Positions 53,401 to 61,921 of a stretch of 64,000 nt of DNA are shown piece by piece. This DNA comes from AP-15 sp963747735. Its GTDB lineage: Bacteria; Pseudomonadota; Alphaproteobacteria; ATCC43930; CGMCC-115725. The stretch lies in assembly GCA_963747735.1 (NCBI GenBank), contig CAVVGE010000001.1, positions 186,001 to 250,000 of the forward strand. Reading direction: 5' to 3'. The notes under the pieces were generated by a model, which was given only the letters and a program-made list of their open reading frames with translations, made no database searches and had not been told where the DNA came from. Numbering within the stretch: position 1 is the stretch's first letter; each line of letters starts with the position of its first letter. The translations under genes were made by a program, and so were the position numbers.

Positions 53401-55689
53401 GCTGATCTCGTTGTCGCCGCTGATGCCGGCGGTGATCGTTACCTCGCCGCCGCTCAGCGTGTTGTCCGCGACCGTCACCGTGTTGTTGCCGGATGCCAGG
53501 TTGATCGCGCCGAATTTGGCGACCCCGGCGAGATCGATCCGGCCGGAGTTGTTCAGGTCGAGCGTGTTTCTGCCGGTGCCGCCGGTCAGCTTGTCGTTGC
53601 CGAGCCTGGACGCGCCGACCTTGACCGTGTCGTTCTCGAACCCGCCGGTGAAGGTGTCGACTCCGCTCCCGGCGAGATAGGTCAGAGACCTGCCCGCGCT
53701 CGCCGCGGTGTCGGCGGCGCCGATCTGGTTGCTGCCGAAGATACCGTCGCGGATCGTGACCGGCCCGGTGCTCAGCGTCGCATCGGCGACCGTAACCGTG
53801 CTGTTGCCATTCCCCAGCTCGATCGTCGGAAAGCCGCTCACCTCCGTCAATGTCACCGTGCCGGGGGTGACGAGGGCGAGGATGTTCGCGCCGCCGCTGC
53901 CGGTGACGGTCGTGCCGGCCAAGAGGGCGGCCGTGACATCCACCGTCCAAATGGCGCCGGCACCGACCGTCACCGCGCTGAAATTTGTGAAATCTCTGCC
54001 AAACACCCCGGTTTGGCCGCGTTGCGTTCCGGCCACGAGCTCGACCGTGCTGCCGGCGCCGCCGCCGACCACCCGGCCGTCGATGATCACGCCCGGTTCG
54101 AGGACCAGCGGGCCGGCGCCCTTGGCCAACGTCGCCGCGATCGGACCGCCGGTGTCGACTTTGCCGGCAATGGTCGCGGTGCCGGCGATCCTGAGCGGCG
54201 TATCGAGGCTCAGTTGCGCGCCGCCATCGACCTCGAGGGCGCCGGTGGCGGAGATGTGCAGCGCCGCGACGGTCAAGGTTGCGCCGGCGCCGACCGTCAG
54301 CGAGCCGGCATCGGTGAGGTTGTTCTTGGTCGTATAGGATCTGTCGCCGAGGACGCTGAGCACGCCGCCCGCCGCAATCGTCGTCAGTGTCGTCTCGATC
54401 GCCACCTGCGCCTTGGTTGTCGTATCGAGGCTGCGCACCACCGACCCCGCGCCGCTCAAGGTCAAACCGGCGGCAAGCGTCACCACCGTGGCGTCGTTCG
54501 GCAGCTGCAAAATCCCTTTGGCGTCGACCTCGAAGCTCCCTCCGGTCAAGGTCGTGCCCGACAGATTGGTCAGGCCGCCGGCGCTGAAATCGATCTTGCC
54601 GCCATTGCCGGCGACCAGATTGCTGCTGTTGGTGAAGCTCTTGGTATCGACGGCGAAGACGCCGCCTTCGATGTCGATCGTCGCGGCGCTGAGAGTGCCG
54701 CTGAGCGTCGTCGTGCCGGCGGTCTGGGTGAACGCATTGCCGCCGGTCACGTCGAGCGCCGAGAAGCGGTCGATGTCGATGGTGCCGGCGTTGTCCGCCG
54801 GTCCGCCGATGGTCAACGTCGCCGCGTCGCTTGCCGAACCGAACAGCTGCAAATTGCCGCCGGCGCGGTTGTCGAGCCCGTCGAGCGTCGCCGTGGTCGG
54901 GGCGCGGAGGCTGAAGTCTTGTGGGCCGATCTGCACGACGCCGGTGTTGACGAGCGTGCCGCCGACCGTCAGCGCACCGCCGCCGTCGCCGGAGCCGATT
55001 TCGAGGTCGAGCGTGCCGCTGTTGGTGAAGTCGCCCGCGACGGTCAGCGCCGTCGCCCCGCCGAGCGTAAATGTGCCGCTGTTGGCGAAGGCATTGCTCA
55101 AGGTTAGCGCCGCCGTGTTGGCCAGGGTAAAGCTGCCGGCGTTGCTGGTGAACCCGGCGCCGGCGCCGCTGAATTGCAATGTCGCCAGATGCGCGGCCGA
55201 GCCCAGGACCAGAAAAGCGGCGCTGGCGCGATTGACGAGCCCGCCCAGGGTCAGGACCGTCGCCGCGCTCAGATTGCTGAAGCCGCTGCCGACCTGCACC
55301 ACCTCCCGGTTGTCGAGCGTGCCGCCTATGGTCAGCGCCCCACCGCCGTCGCCGGACAGGGTGTCGAGCCCGAGAATGCCGCGGTTGGCAACGCCGCCGG
55401 CGACGGTCAGCGTGGCGGTGCCGGCGAGCCCCAGCCGGCCGCTGTTCCTGATCCCGCCCGACCCGACCAAATTGCCGGCGACATCGGTGATCTGCAGCGC
55501 CGCAGCGGCGTTGCTGATGGTGATCGCCTTGACCGAGATCGTCGCGGTCGAGCTGGCGTCCTCCGAGACGGTGTAGGCCCCGGGCGCGTCGATGATCGCG
55601 GTGTCGCCGGGTCCGGGCACGATCCCGCCGGTCCAATCGGCCGCAGCGGTCCAATTACCGTTCGAATCCAACCAATGCCGTACAGCCAT
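50413..55689 (-). CDS. giant repetitive RTX-like exported protein
   Basis: 1758 residues, one uninterrupted frame. Start MAVRHWLDSNGNWTAAADWT with a strong GGGGAGGAG upstream and no Sec signal. Residues ~1-600 are beta-helix-like repeats built on ..LTVGGTLVN.G.. and ..AGTATIAGKVDTGG... Residues ~650-1560 hold a long repeat with eight LTGGxGxNxLxL blocks and eleven GFExD blocks (for example TFTGGFENDVVKV), interleaved with NLASGNNTVT and SAGKTLTY. The C-terminus has GGSGADTLIAGRNDVLIGGA calcium-binding nonapeptides, then a terminal domain PDTNTIADFTHNLDDIAFSE to DITFVS that matches the neighbour. Predicted type I-secreted adhesin or surface-layer-like protein. Confidence 0.82.
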   Translation of the reverse strand: MAVRHWLDSNGNWTAAADWTGGIVPGPGDTAIIDAPGAYTVSEDASSTATISVKAITISNAAAALQITDVAGNLVGSGGIRNSGRLGLAGTATLTVAGGVANRGILGLDTLSGDGGGALTIGGTLDNREVVQVGSGFSNLSAATVLTLGGLVNRASAAFLVLGSAAHLATLQFSGAGAGFTSNAGSFTLANTAALTLSNAFANSGTFTLGGATALTVAGDFTNSGTLDLEIGSGDGGGALTVGGTLVNTGVVQIGPQDFSLRAPTTATLDGLDNRAGGNLQLFGSASDAATLTIGGPADNAGTIDIDRFSALDVTGGNAFTQTAGTTTLSGTLSAATIDIEGGVFAVDTKSFTNSSNLVAGNGGKIDFSAGGLTNLSGTTLTGGSFEVDAKGILQLPNDATVVTLAAGLTLSGAGSVVRSLDTTTKAQVAIETTLTTIAAGGVLSVLGDRSYTTKNNLTDAGSLTVGAGATLTVAALHISATGALEVDGGAQLSLDTPLRIAGTATIAGKVDTGGPIAATLAKGAGPLVLEPGVIIDGRVVGGGAGSTVELVAGTQRGQTGVFGRDFTNFSAVTVGAGAIWTVDVTAALLAGTTVTGSGGANILALVTPGTVTLTEVSGFPTIELGNGNSTVTVADATLSTGPVTIRDGIFGSNQIGAADTAASAGRSLTYLAGSGVDTFTGGFENDTVKVGASRLGNDKLTGGTGRNTLDLNNSGRIDLAGVAKFGAINLASGNNTVTVADNTLSGGEVTITAGISGDNEISAARDTAASAGTTLTYIARIGTDTFTGGFENDVVKVNAESVILDKLTGGTGNNKLDLTTSGQVDLFGVSRFQTVNLAAGDSTVNVSEATLSGGRVTIRGQADSDNTIDATADTPKSAGKTLSYIGLSGAGTFNGGFENDVVDLSRDTVASTSDTFSFTAGSGTATFTGGFENDAVKVSAATIGGDKLTGGTGNNNTLTLTSAGRVDLAGVGNFAAIGLAAGNNNVTLGDKTLSGKPVTITATGSGNNIVSALGDTAASAGKTLTYRAGTGIETFTGGFESDTVKIGAAAVGRATLTGGRGTNTLDLTSAGTVKLAEVSKFGSVDLAVGNNTVTLGDPTLSGGVVKITAGATGSNTVSALGDTAASAGKTLTYLAGTGTDKFTGGFEKDVVEAGAGAVSRDTLTGGSGSNTLKLTNAGTINLVGVSKFGTVNLASGDNTVTVFDPTLGGSAVTINARTSGTNSIDASGDTKASAGTTLKYITGTGSGSFVAGFEDDKIDASGDTKASIGKTFTFTAGSGTATFKGGFENDVVKANTAAVGRDTLTGGTGNNTLDLTNHGTVKLAGLSKFSTVILATGNNAVTLADPTLSGGAVTITAGASGTNSIDASGDTKASLGKTLSYITRTGSGSFVAGFENDTIDASKDGPSSKGKTFTFTTGSGTASFTGGFENDVVTASAGAVSRDTLTGGSGRNTLDLTSAGTLKLAGVGNFGAIDLAAGNNTVTLADQTLIGGAVTITAGATGNNILSAAADTAASAGKTLTYVAAGGTDQFTGGFENDFITLSAAALNRDTLTGGSGVNTIDLTSPGTLGISKVSGFGTYLLASGGPNNLTLQNGNFAGLGGGALIMVFGGNNGNTLSAAGILGANAALLEGGSGADTLIAGRNDVLIGGAGADQFRLTTPGSAAAPDTNTIADFTHNLDDIAFSEKGFGLGKNPDAATLFTANPTGTFTTTTQRFAYAATTGTLFFGAQGSAGSAREIATLTAHPTLTASDITFVS

Positions 55690-55834
55690 TCAACTCCTCC
55701 CCGTCCGGCCCGGACGGTCGCAGCTCGACAATTCTTGTGCGGGCGACAGGGCGGTATTCGCGGCCCGCGCCGCGAAAGCGGCTTCCGACGCCTGGGCCCC
55801 CGACCCTAAAGGGCAGGACGGGACTAGAACAAGC

Positions 55835-56874
55835 TCAATTTGTGGTCAACGAAACGCGCGCGGAGACTGCCGTGAGATTAACCCTATATCCGCTCCGCCA
55901 CCGTCTTGCTCTTCGCCGCCGCGCGGCGGCGCCACGACCCGATACGACGATCCCGGCGCCGCCGAGCCCACCGGCGCCCCCGTGGCCTCCCGCGATCACG
56001 CCGTGATTGATGATACTGCCTTCCGAGAAGGTGATCCCAGCGCCGCCAGCGCTGCCCACATAGTAGACGTCGCGGCCGCCGGCCGCGCCACCCCCACCCT
56101 CGTTGGAAATGGAGCTGTACGACACGCTGATCCCGGCGCCGCCACCACCGCCCGTGTTGCCTGCGCCGCCGGCGCCGCCGACGATCATGCCGGAATTGCT
56201 AATATTGTTACTATTGTTGTTGACGCCCGACAAGCTGATCCCGGCGCCGCCGGCGCCAAAGCCGCCGTAATAGCCGGAGCCGCCGCCACCACCACCTCCC
56301 CCGTCGATCGTGCCAAAATTAGTAAAGCTTCCGCGAGCCGACAGGCTGATCCCGGCGCCGCTAGTGCCGCCGGCGCCAAAGATACCGTCGTAGAAATCGC
56401 TATATCCGCCGCCGCCGCGGCCGCCGCGGATCATGCCGGCGTTGGCGATGCTGCCGCCGCCCAACAGGGTGATCCCGGCGCCGCCAGCGCCACCAACGTC
56501 GCTGACACTTCCGTACCCGCCGAGCCCCCGACAATCGTCCCGGCATTTGTGATGCCGCTACCGCCCGACAGGCTGATCCCCGTGCCGCCAACGCCGCCGT
56601 TGGAACTGGCGTCAGCGCCCGCGATCAGCGCCGTCGTGTCGCCGGTCGTGCCGTTGGTGATCGTGCCACCAGCCTGGAGCTCGATTCCCGCGACGCCCAG
56701 CGTCGAGGCCGCGATCCGGCCGAGATTAAGGATCGTGTAGGCCGCGTGAGTTCCGCCGACAAGGCCGGGGCCGCCGATCGAACCCGATGGGCCGATCGTT
56801 ACCCCGGAGTTGATCCCGCTCAGCACGTAGCCGGAGGTGGCGTAGCTGCCGTTGTTGATATATTTGCTCGACAT
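55835..56874 (-). CDS. glycine-rich repeat exported protein (frameshifted, 3' end unclear)
   Basis: Starts MSSKYINNGSYATSGYVLSG at 56874 behind GGGGAGG. It is made of repeats of the form GGAGISLSGG-SI-N-G-I-GG, as in large beta-helix adhesins: GGTGISLSGGSGITNAGTIV, then after a frameshift GSVSDVGGAGGAGITLLGGG, SGAGISLSARGSFTNFGTID and AGISVSYSSISNEGGGG. A G-run of five at 56525-56529 (six expected) explains the slip. The last ~30 residues of the second frame (ARRRRARRWRSGYRV) are not repeat-like, so the true end is lost, either by another frameshift or by truncation. Transcribed in the same direction as the two large genes downstream. Confidence 0.6.
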
Positions 56875-57073
56875 TGGCGCCTCCCCGCTGCTGAAGCTCA
56901 CGATCGCCGCTTCAGCGGCCGCCACCCAAGGTTTTCTGATTATAAGCTATAATGCCAAGTTTTTCAAATTTATTCGACTGTAACGGGTGCCGTTCCCTCG
57001 ACAGGGTGAAGGGATTGACGTGATTTGCTGTTCTTGCTGAGATTCGGCGCGGGCGAAAATCTACGAGAGAAAG
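56875..57073. promoter_or_regulatory. divergent promoter region (glycine-rich protein / TPR-sulfotransferase)
   Basis: About 200 bp separating divergent genes. An AT-rich core around 56930-56985 (CTGATTATAAGCTATAATGC) contains plausible -10 hexamers in both directions. No operator recognised. Confidence 0.45.
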
Positions 57074-58891
57074 ATGCTCGGAGACCAATCCCTTTGTCCA
57101 TGCGGCAGCGGGCTGCGGGTGCAGCGGTGCTGTGGGCTCGATGCCGCGGTGCTGCCGCCGCCCGGCGCCGGGGCGCCGCTCGCTCCGGTAATCGAGCGCG
57201 CGGTCGAGGCGCAGCGCCGCGGCGCCAAGGCCGAGGCCGAGCGGCTCTGCCATCAGGTATTGGAATTGGCGCCGGGGCAGCCCGAAGCATTGGCGACATT
57301 GTGGCAGATTTGCCGGGCCGATGGGCGCGCGCAGGCGGCCGAAGCCTTGTTGCGGCGCATTGTGCGGCTGCATCCCAATACCTTGTGGGCGACGCACGAG
57401 CTGACCGCGCTTCTGATGAACAAAGGAGCGACCGCCGAGGCCGAGAGCCACGCCCGCAACGCCATTCGCATCGCCCCCGAGAACCCGCAATCGCACAATC
57501 TGATGGGCATGGTGATGACCGAGGCCAACCGGCCGCAGACCGGCGAATACCACTATCGCCGGGTCATCGAATTGTCCGGCGCGCGCGACCCGATCCTGCT
57601 GGCAAACCTCGCCTGGAATTTGAAGAACCAGGGCCGGATGACCGAGTCGCGCGAACTCTACGACGAGTCGGTCAACGCGGCGCCCGAGGTCGTGCCGACC
57701 TTGCTCGGCTGGGCGCGGATGGAGGAGGCCGACCGCGATTTCGGCCGCGCCGGCGAATTGCTCGCCCGCGCCGAGACGCTGTTGTCCGACGACCCCAGCA
57801 TCCTGTTGACCCGCGCGGTGCTGCATGGCCGCACCGGCGAATACGAAAAGGCATTGGACGTGCTCGACCGCGCCGGCTCGAAGGGTGAGCGCGGCCTCGG
57901 CGCCAACGAGCTCCTCGAAAAAGGCCGGCTCCTCGATCGCATCGGCCGGTATGGCGAAGCCTTTGCCGCGTTCGAGGAAGGCAAGCGCCTCTGCCGCGAG
58001 CAGGGCGGCCTCGTCTACCTCGCCGAGCCGGCGCAAAACCTGGCCGAGCGGCTCAAGAATTTTTTTACCGAGACGCGCATGCGCATCCTGCCGCGCGCCG
58101 GTGTGCGCGGCGATACCGCCCAGCCGATTTTCATCCTCGGCTTTCCGCGCTCCGGAACGACATTGGTCGAGCAGACTCTGTCGGCCCATCCGCGCATCAC
58201 CGCCGGCGACGAATTGCCGTTTATCAACGAAATCACCGGCACGATGCAGCGCACCTTGAACAGCCCGCTAGCCTATCCCGAGGCATTGGCCGAATTATGG
58301 ATGGGCGACCGGCAGAGCGGGCTCGACGAATTGCGCGACTATTATCTGGAACGCGTGCGCCGGCTCGGGATCGTCCCGCCTGAAACACCGTTATTCACCG
58401 ACAAGATGCCGCTGAACGAGACGCATTTGGGCCTCGTCGCCTTGCTGTTTCCGCAGGCGCCGATGGTCCATGTGCTGCGCCACCCGCTCGACATCGTGTT
58501 GTCGGTCTTTTCCAACAATCTGACGCACGGCTTTTATTGCGCCTTTGCGCTGGAGACCGCCGCCCGCCATTACGCGCTGGTGCTGGAGCTGGTCGAGCAT
58601 TACCGCAGCCAGATGGCGCTGCGCTATCTGCCGGTGCGCTACGAGGACATCGTCGCCGACCAGGAGGCGAGCGTGCGCCGCATGCTCGACTTTATCGGCG
58701 AGCCGTTCGACGCGCGCTGCCTCGATTTTCACGAGAACCGGCGCTATGCCCGCACCGCGAGCTACGCCCAAGTGACCGAGCCGCTTTACGACGCCTCGCG
58801 CTATCGCTGGCGGCATTACCGCAAAGAATTGGCGCCGGCGATCGAGATCCTCGCACCGGCGATCGAGCGCCTGGGGTATTCGCTTGAGTGA
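57074..58891 (+). CDS. TPR-repeat sulfotransferase with N-terminal SEC-C zinc motif
   Basis: 605 residues. Residues 8-21 are a SEC-C-like metal motif (CPCGSGLRVQRCCG). Residues ~35-320 are TPR repeats. The rest is a sulfotransferase domain with the PAPS 5'-phosphosulfate loop IFILGFPRSGTTLVEQTLSA and the 3'-phosphate site HVLRHPLDIVLSVFSNN; DKMPLNETHLG and YEDIVAD also fit. TPR-sulfotransferases act on proteins or glycans; fused TPRs suggest a repetitive protein substrate. It is divergent from the exported-repeat-protein genes and its stop overlaps the TTG start of the TPR-glycosyltransferase gene. Confidence 0.85.
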   Translation: MLGDQSLCPCGSGLRVQRCCGLDAAVLPPPGAGAPLAPVIERAVEAQRRGAKAEAERLCHQVLELAPGQPEALATLWQICRADGRAQAAEALLRRIVRLHPNTLWATHELTALLMNKGATAEAESHARNAIRIAPENPQSHNLMGMVMTEANRPQTGEYHYRRVIELSGARDPILLANLAWNLKNQGRMTESRELYDESVNAAPEVVPTLLGWARMEEADRDFGRAGELLARAETLLSDDPSILLTRAVLHGRTGEYEKALDVLDRAGSKGERGLGANELLEKGRLLDRIGRYGEAFAAFEEGKRLCREQGGLVYLAEPAQNLAERLKNFFTETRMRILPRAGVRGDTAQPIFILGFPRSGTTLVEQTLSAHPRITAGDELPFINEITGTMQRTLNSPLAYPEALAELWMGDRQSGLDELRDYYLERVRRLGIVPPETPLFTDKMPLNETHLGLVALLFPQAPMVHVLRHPLDIVLSVFSNNLTHGFYCAFALETAARHYALVLELVEHYRSQMALRYLPVRYEDIVADQEASVRRMLDFIGEPFDARCLDFHENRRYARTASYAQVTEPLYDASRYRWRHYRKELAPAIEILAPAIERLGYSLE

Positions 58892-60281
58892 GCCCAAATT
58901 GAACGGGGCAACGCCGCCCGATCGGCAGGCATTGCTGGCGCTCGCCAACCAGCACGAGCAGGAAGGCCGGCTCGACGAGGCCGAGGCGGTGCTCGACGGC
59001 ATCCTCGCCGAGGCGCCGGACGACCCGGCTGCGGTGCAGCAAAAGGGGATCGTCGCGTTTCGTCGCGGCCGCGCGCCGGAGGCGGCCGCGCTGATGGAGC
59101 GGTCGATCGCATTGGCGCCCAATTCGGCGCTGTTTCACCGCAATCTCTGCGAGGTCTATCGCGCGCTGATGCGCCACGACGATGCATTGCGGATCGGGCG
59201 CCGCGCCGTCGAGCTCGACCCCAAGGACCCGCATTGCTGGCACAATCTCGGCGTGCTGCATTACGACCGGCGCGAGCCGAGGGACGCGATCCAGTGCGCC
59301 GAGCACGCGCTGGCAATCGACGAGAATTTTGCCGGGGCGCATTTCGGCATTGCCGAAGCGTCGCTGTTGACCGGCGATTTCGCCCGCGGCTGGGAAGAAT
59401 ACGAATGGCGCGCGCGGCTCGCCGGCGTGCCGGTGTTGATGCCGCCGAGCGACAAGCCGCAATGGGACGGCAAACCCTTGGGCCCAGGCGAGCGGTTGTT
59501 GCTGGTCGCCGATCAGGGCTATGGCGATGTCATCCAATTTGCGCGCTATATCCCGTGGGCGGCGTCATGCTGCGCCGAGGTCGCTGTTGCATGCAGCAAG
59601 GAGCTGCAGCCGGTCGTGGCGCAATTGCCGGGCGCCGGCACCTTGTTCGACCATTGGGAACGCGCGCCCGATTTTACCGCCTGGAGCGCATTGTCGAGCT
59701 TGCCGCGCCTCGCCGGCACCGCGCTTGGCACGATCCCGCAGACGGTCCCCTATCTGCGCGCCGACGAAGCGAAATTCTCGCATTGGGCGGACCGGCTCTG
59801 GGCGTTGCTGCCGCGCGGCTACCGCCGGGTCGGCATTGTTTGGGCCGGCCGGCCGACGCACCGCAACGACGCGCGCCGCTCGACCCGGCTCGCGGCGTTC
59901 GCGCCATTGACGACATTGCCCGAGGTAGCGCTGGTGTCGTTGCAAAAAGGCCCGGCGCAGGCCGAGATCGGCAATTATTGGGGCGGCGCGCCGCTGTTGA
60001 ACCTCGGCCCCGAGCTCGGTGATTTCTCCGATACGATCGCCGTTCTCGAATGCCTGGAGCTCGTCGTCACCGTCGACACCGCAGTCGGCCACCTCGCCGG
60101 CGCGATGGGCAAGCCGGCCTGGATCATGCTGCCTTATGCGCCCGACTGGCGCTGGCTCGAGGACCGCACCGACAGCCCGTGGTATCCGAGCGTGCGCCTC
60201 TTCCGCCAAACCATCGAGCGACGCTGGGAGCCAGTGATCTCGCAGATCGCGGCGGAGCTGGCCGAACGTCGCGACGGCTAG
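58884..60281 (+). CDS. TPR-repeat protein with glycosyltransferase (GT9/GT41-like) C-terminus
   Basis: 465 residues. N-terminal TPRs (LLALANQHEQEGRLDEAEAV, HCWHNLGVLHYDRREPRDAI) run to ~165; then WEEYEWRAR and a GT-B-like domain with LLLVADQGYGDVIQFARYIP, VGIVWAGRPTHRNDARRST, LVSLQKGP and VVTVDTAVGHLAGAMGKPAW, the pattern of the heptosyltransferase-like TPR proteins. Likely transfers a sugar to a protein or lipid. TTG start at 58884 overlaps the sulfotransferase stop by 8 bp, so the two are coupled. Confidence 0.8.
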   Translation: MSEPKLNGATPPDRQALLALANQHEQEGRLDEAEAVLDGILAEAPDDPAAVQQKGIVAFRRGRAPEAAALMERSIALAPNSALFHRNLCEVYRALMRHDDALRIGRRAVELDPKDPHCWHNLGVLHYDRREPRDAIQCAEHALAIDENFAGAHFGIAEASLLTGDFARGWEEYEWRARLAGVPVLMPPSDKPQWDGKPLGPGERLLLVADQGYGDVIQFARYIPWAASCCAEVAVACSKELQPVVAQLPGAGTLFDHWERAPDFTAWSALSSLPRLAGTALGTIPQTVPYLRADEAKFSHWADRLWALLPRGYRRVGIVWAGRPTHRNDARRSTRLAAFAPLTTLPEVALVSLQKGPAQAEIGNYWGGAPLLNLGPELGDFSDTIAVLECLELVVTVDTAVGHLAGAMGKPAWIMLPYAPDWRWLEDRTDSPWYPSVRLFRQTIERRWEPVISQIAAELAERRDG

Positions 60282-61663
60282 CAGAATGCGGTTGCGATGT
60301 GAGCGTAGAGGGCGCGCAGCGCCGTGGCTTCGGCACCTTCGGGGCGGCCCGGGCGCGATTGCGGGTTCCAGGCCATCACGTCGAGATGCGCCCAGGGGAT
60401 GCCGGGCGTGACAAACTCCTGCAGATAAAGGGCGGCGGTGATCGCGCCGGCATAGGGTCCCTCGGAGATGTTGTTGAGGTCGGCCGCCTTGCTGTCGAGC
60501 ATCTTGCGGTAGGGACGCCAGAGCGGCATCCGCCAGAGCGGGTCCTCCTCGGCCGCGCCGGCGTCGATCAGCGCGGCGGCGAGCCTGTCGTCGTTGCAGA
60601 AGAGCGCCGGCAATTCGGGGCCGAGCGCCACCCGCGCCGCACCCGTCAAAGTTGCCATGTCGATCAGCACGGCCGGGTTTTCGCTCGACGCCTCGGCCAA
60701 TGCGTCGCACAGAATGAGCCGGCCTTCGGCGTCGGTGTTGCCGATCTCGACGGTCAGCCCTTTGCGGGTGCGCACGATGTCCAAGGGGCGCATCGCGTTG
60801 CCGGATACCGAGTTCTCGACGCAAGGCAACAGCACGCGCAGCCGCACCGGCAATTTTGCATCCATAATCGCCTGGGCGAGGCCGAGCATGATCGCCGCCC
60901 CGCCCATGTCCTTTTTCATCAGACGCATGCCCCCGGCTGGCTTCAGGTCGAGGCCGCCGGTGTCGAAGCATACGCCCTTGCCGACCAGGGTCAGCTTGGG
61001 GGCGGCGGGGTCGCCCCAGACGATATCGACGAGCCGGGGGGCGCGGGTGCTGGCGCGGCCGACCGCGTGGATCGTCGGATAGTTCTCGGCGAGGAGCGCC
61101 TCGCCTTCGATCACTCGGTGGCAGGCGCCGGCGGTCTCGGCCACCTGCACCGCCGCCGCCGCCAATTCCCCCGGCCCCATATCGCCGGCCGGGGTGTTGA
61201 CGAGGTCGCGGGCGAGAAACGCGGCGCGGGCGAGGCGGAGCGCGCGGCCGCGGTCGGCGCCGTCGGGCCAGACCAGCACGGCACCCGTGGCGGGCTGCTC
61301 GCGATAGCGGGTGAAGGCATAGCCGGCGAGCGCCCAGCCGAGTGCCATCCGCGTCGGGTCGGCGCCGGCCGGAACCGGGTCGAGCCGGTAGCTTCCCTCC
61401 GGCAAAGCCGCCGGCAGCCCGGCGAGCGCCCACATCGTCGCGGCACCGTCGTCCTGGTCGCCGAGCCCGAGCAGCACCCGGGCGAGCTCGCCATCCCCGC
61501 CCGGCACCAGCGCGAATTTGCCCGCATCGGCGGCAAAGCCGAGGGTGCGGACCCAGCGGCGCTCCCGCGCCGGCGCGGCTTCGAGCCAAGCCGGCAACCG
61601 GTCCTTGGTCAGGGCGGTGACCGGGACGGCGCCGGCGGTCGGGTCGATCAGGGAAAAGGCCAT
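60278..61663 (-). CDS. leucyl aminopeptidase family protein (M17)
   Basis: 461 residues. C-terminal catalytic domain with GKGVCFDTGGLDLKPAGGMR then LMKKDMGGAA (metal/lysine), NTDAEGRLILCDAL, and PALIDMATLTGA-like sequence ending WAHLDVMAWN. The N-terminal domain is shorter and divergent compared with PepA. Dinuclear zinc or manganese exopeptidase, cytosolic. Convergent with the TPR-glycosyltransferase gene, overlapping by 4 bp. Confidence 0.9.
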   Translation of the reverse strand: MAFSLIDPTAGAVPVTALTKDRLPAWLEAAPARERRWVRTLGFAADAGKFALVPGGDGELARVLLGLGDQDDGAATMWALAGLPAALPEGSYRLDPVPAGADPTRMALGWALAGYAFTRYREQPATGAVLVWPDGADRGRALRLARAAFLARDLVNTPAGDMGPGELAAAAVQVAETAGACHRVIEGEALLAENYPTIHAVGRASTRAPRLVDIVWGDPAAPKLTLVGKGVCFDTGGLDLKPAGGMRLMKKDMGGAAIMLGLAQAIMDAKLPVRLRVLLPCVENSVSGNAMRPLDIVRTRKGLTVEIGNTDAEGRLILCDALAEASSENPAVLIDMATLTGAARVALGPELPALFCNDDRLAAALIDAGAAEEDPLWRMPLWRPYRKMLDSKAADLNNISEGPYAGAITAALYLQEFVTPGIPWAHLDVMAWNPQSRPGRPEGAEATALRALYAHIATAFC

Positions 61664-61921
61664 TGCTTCATCTCGCGGATCTTGCGGCTCCCCGACAAAA
61701 TGGCCCCGACGAGGCCGGTTGCAAAGCGCGGGCTCGCCACGGCCCGCATGGACGATTGGGGCGCCGGCGTGGGCGATCGGAACGCCAGGAGAAAGGGCAT
61801 CCTCTTCATGCTCTTTTCTCCGCTGCGGCGGGTCGGGGGATTCCCGCCCGCCGCAGACATGCTAAACCGCATCACTCAACCGAGCGTCAGGCGAGCGGCG
61901 GTTCGGCCGCACGGAGATGTC

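Noticed and set aside
50287..55576. Many long open frames on the plus strand (for example 51097-52143, 54013-55107, 54413-55576)
   Set aside because: They lie antisense to the repetitive GC-rich 1758-residue gene, have repeat-mirrored low-complexity translations and no family features.
60050..61921. Very long N-terminal extension of the S9 peptidase frame on the plus strand
   Set aside because: It runs antisense through the aminopeptidase gene and shows no conserved sequence; the ATG at 61922 begins the family-like protein.
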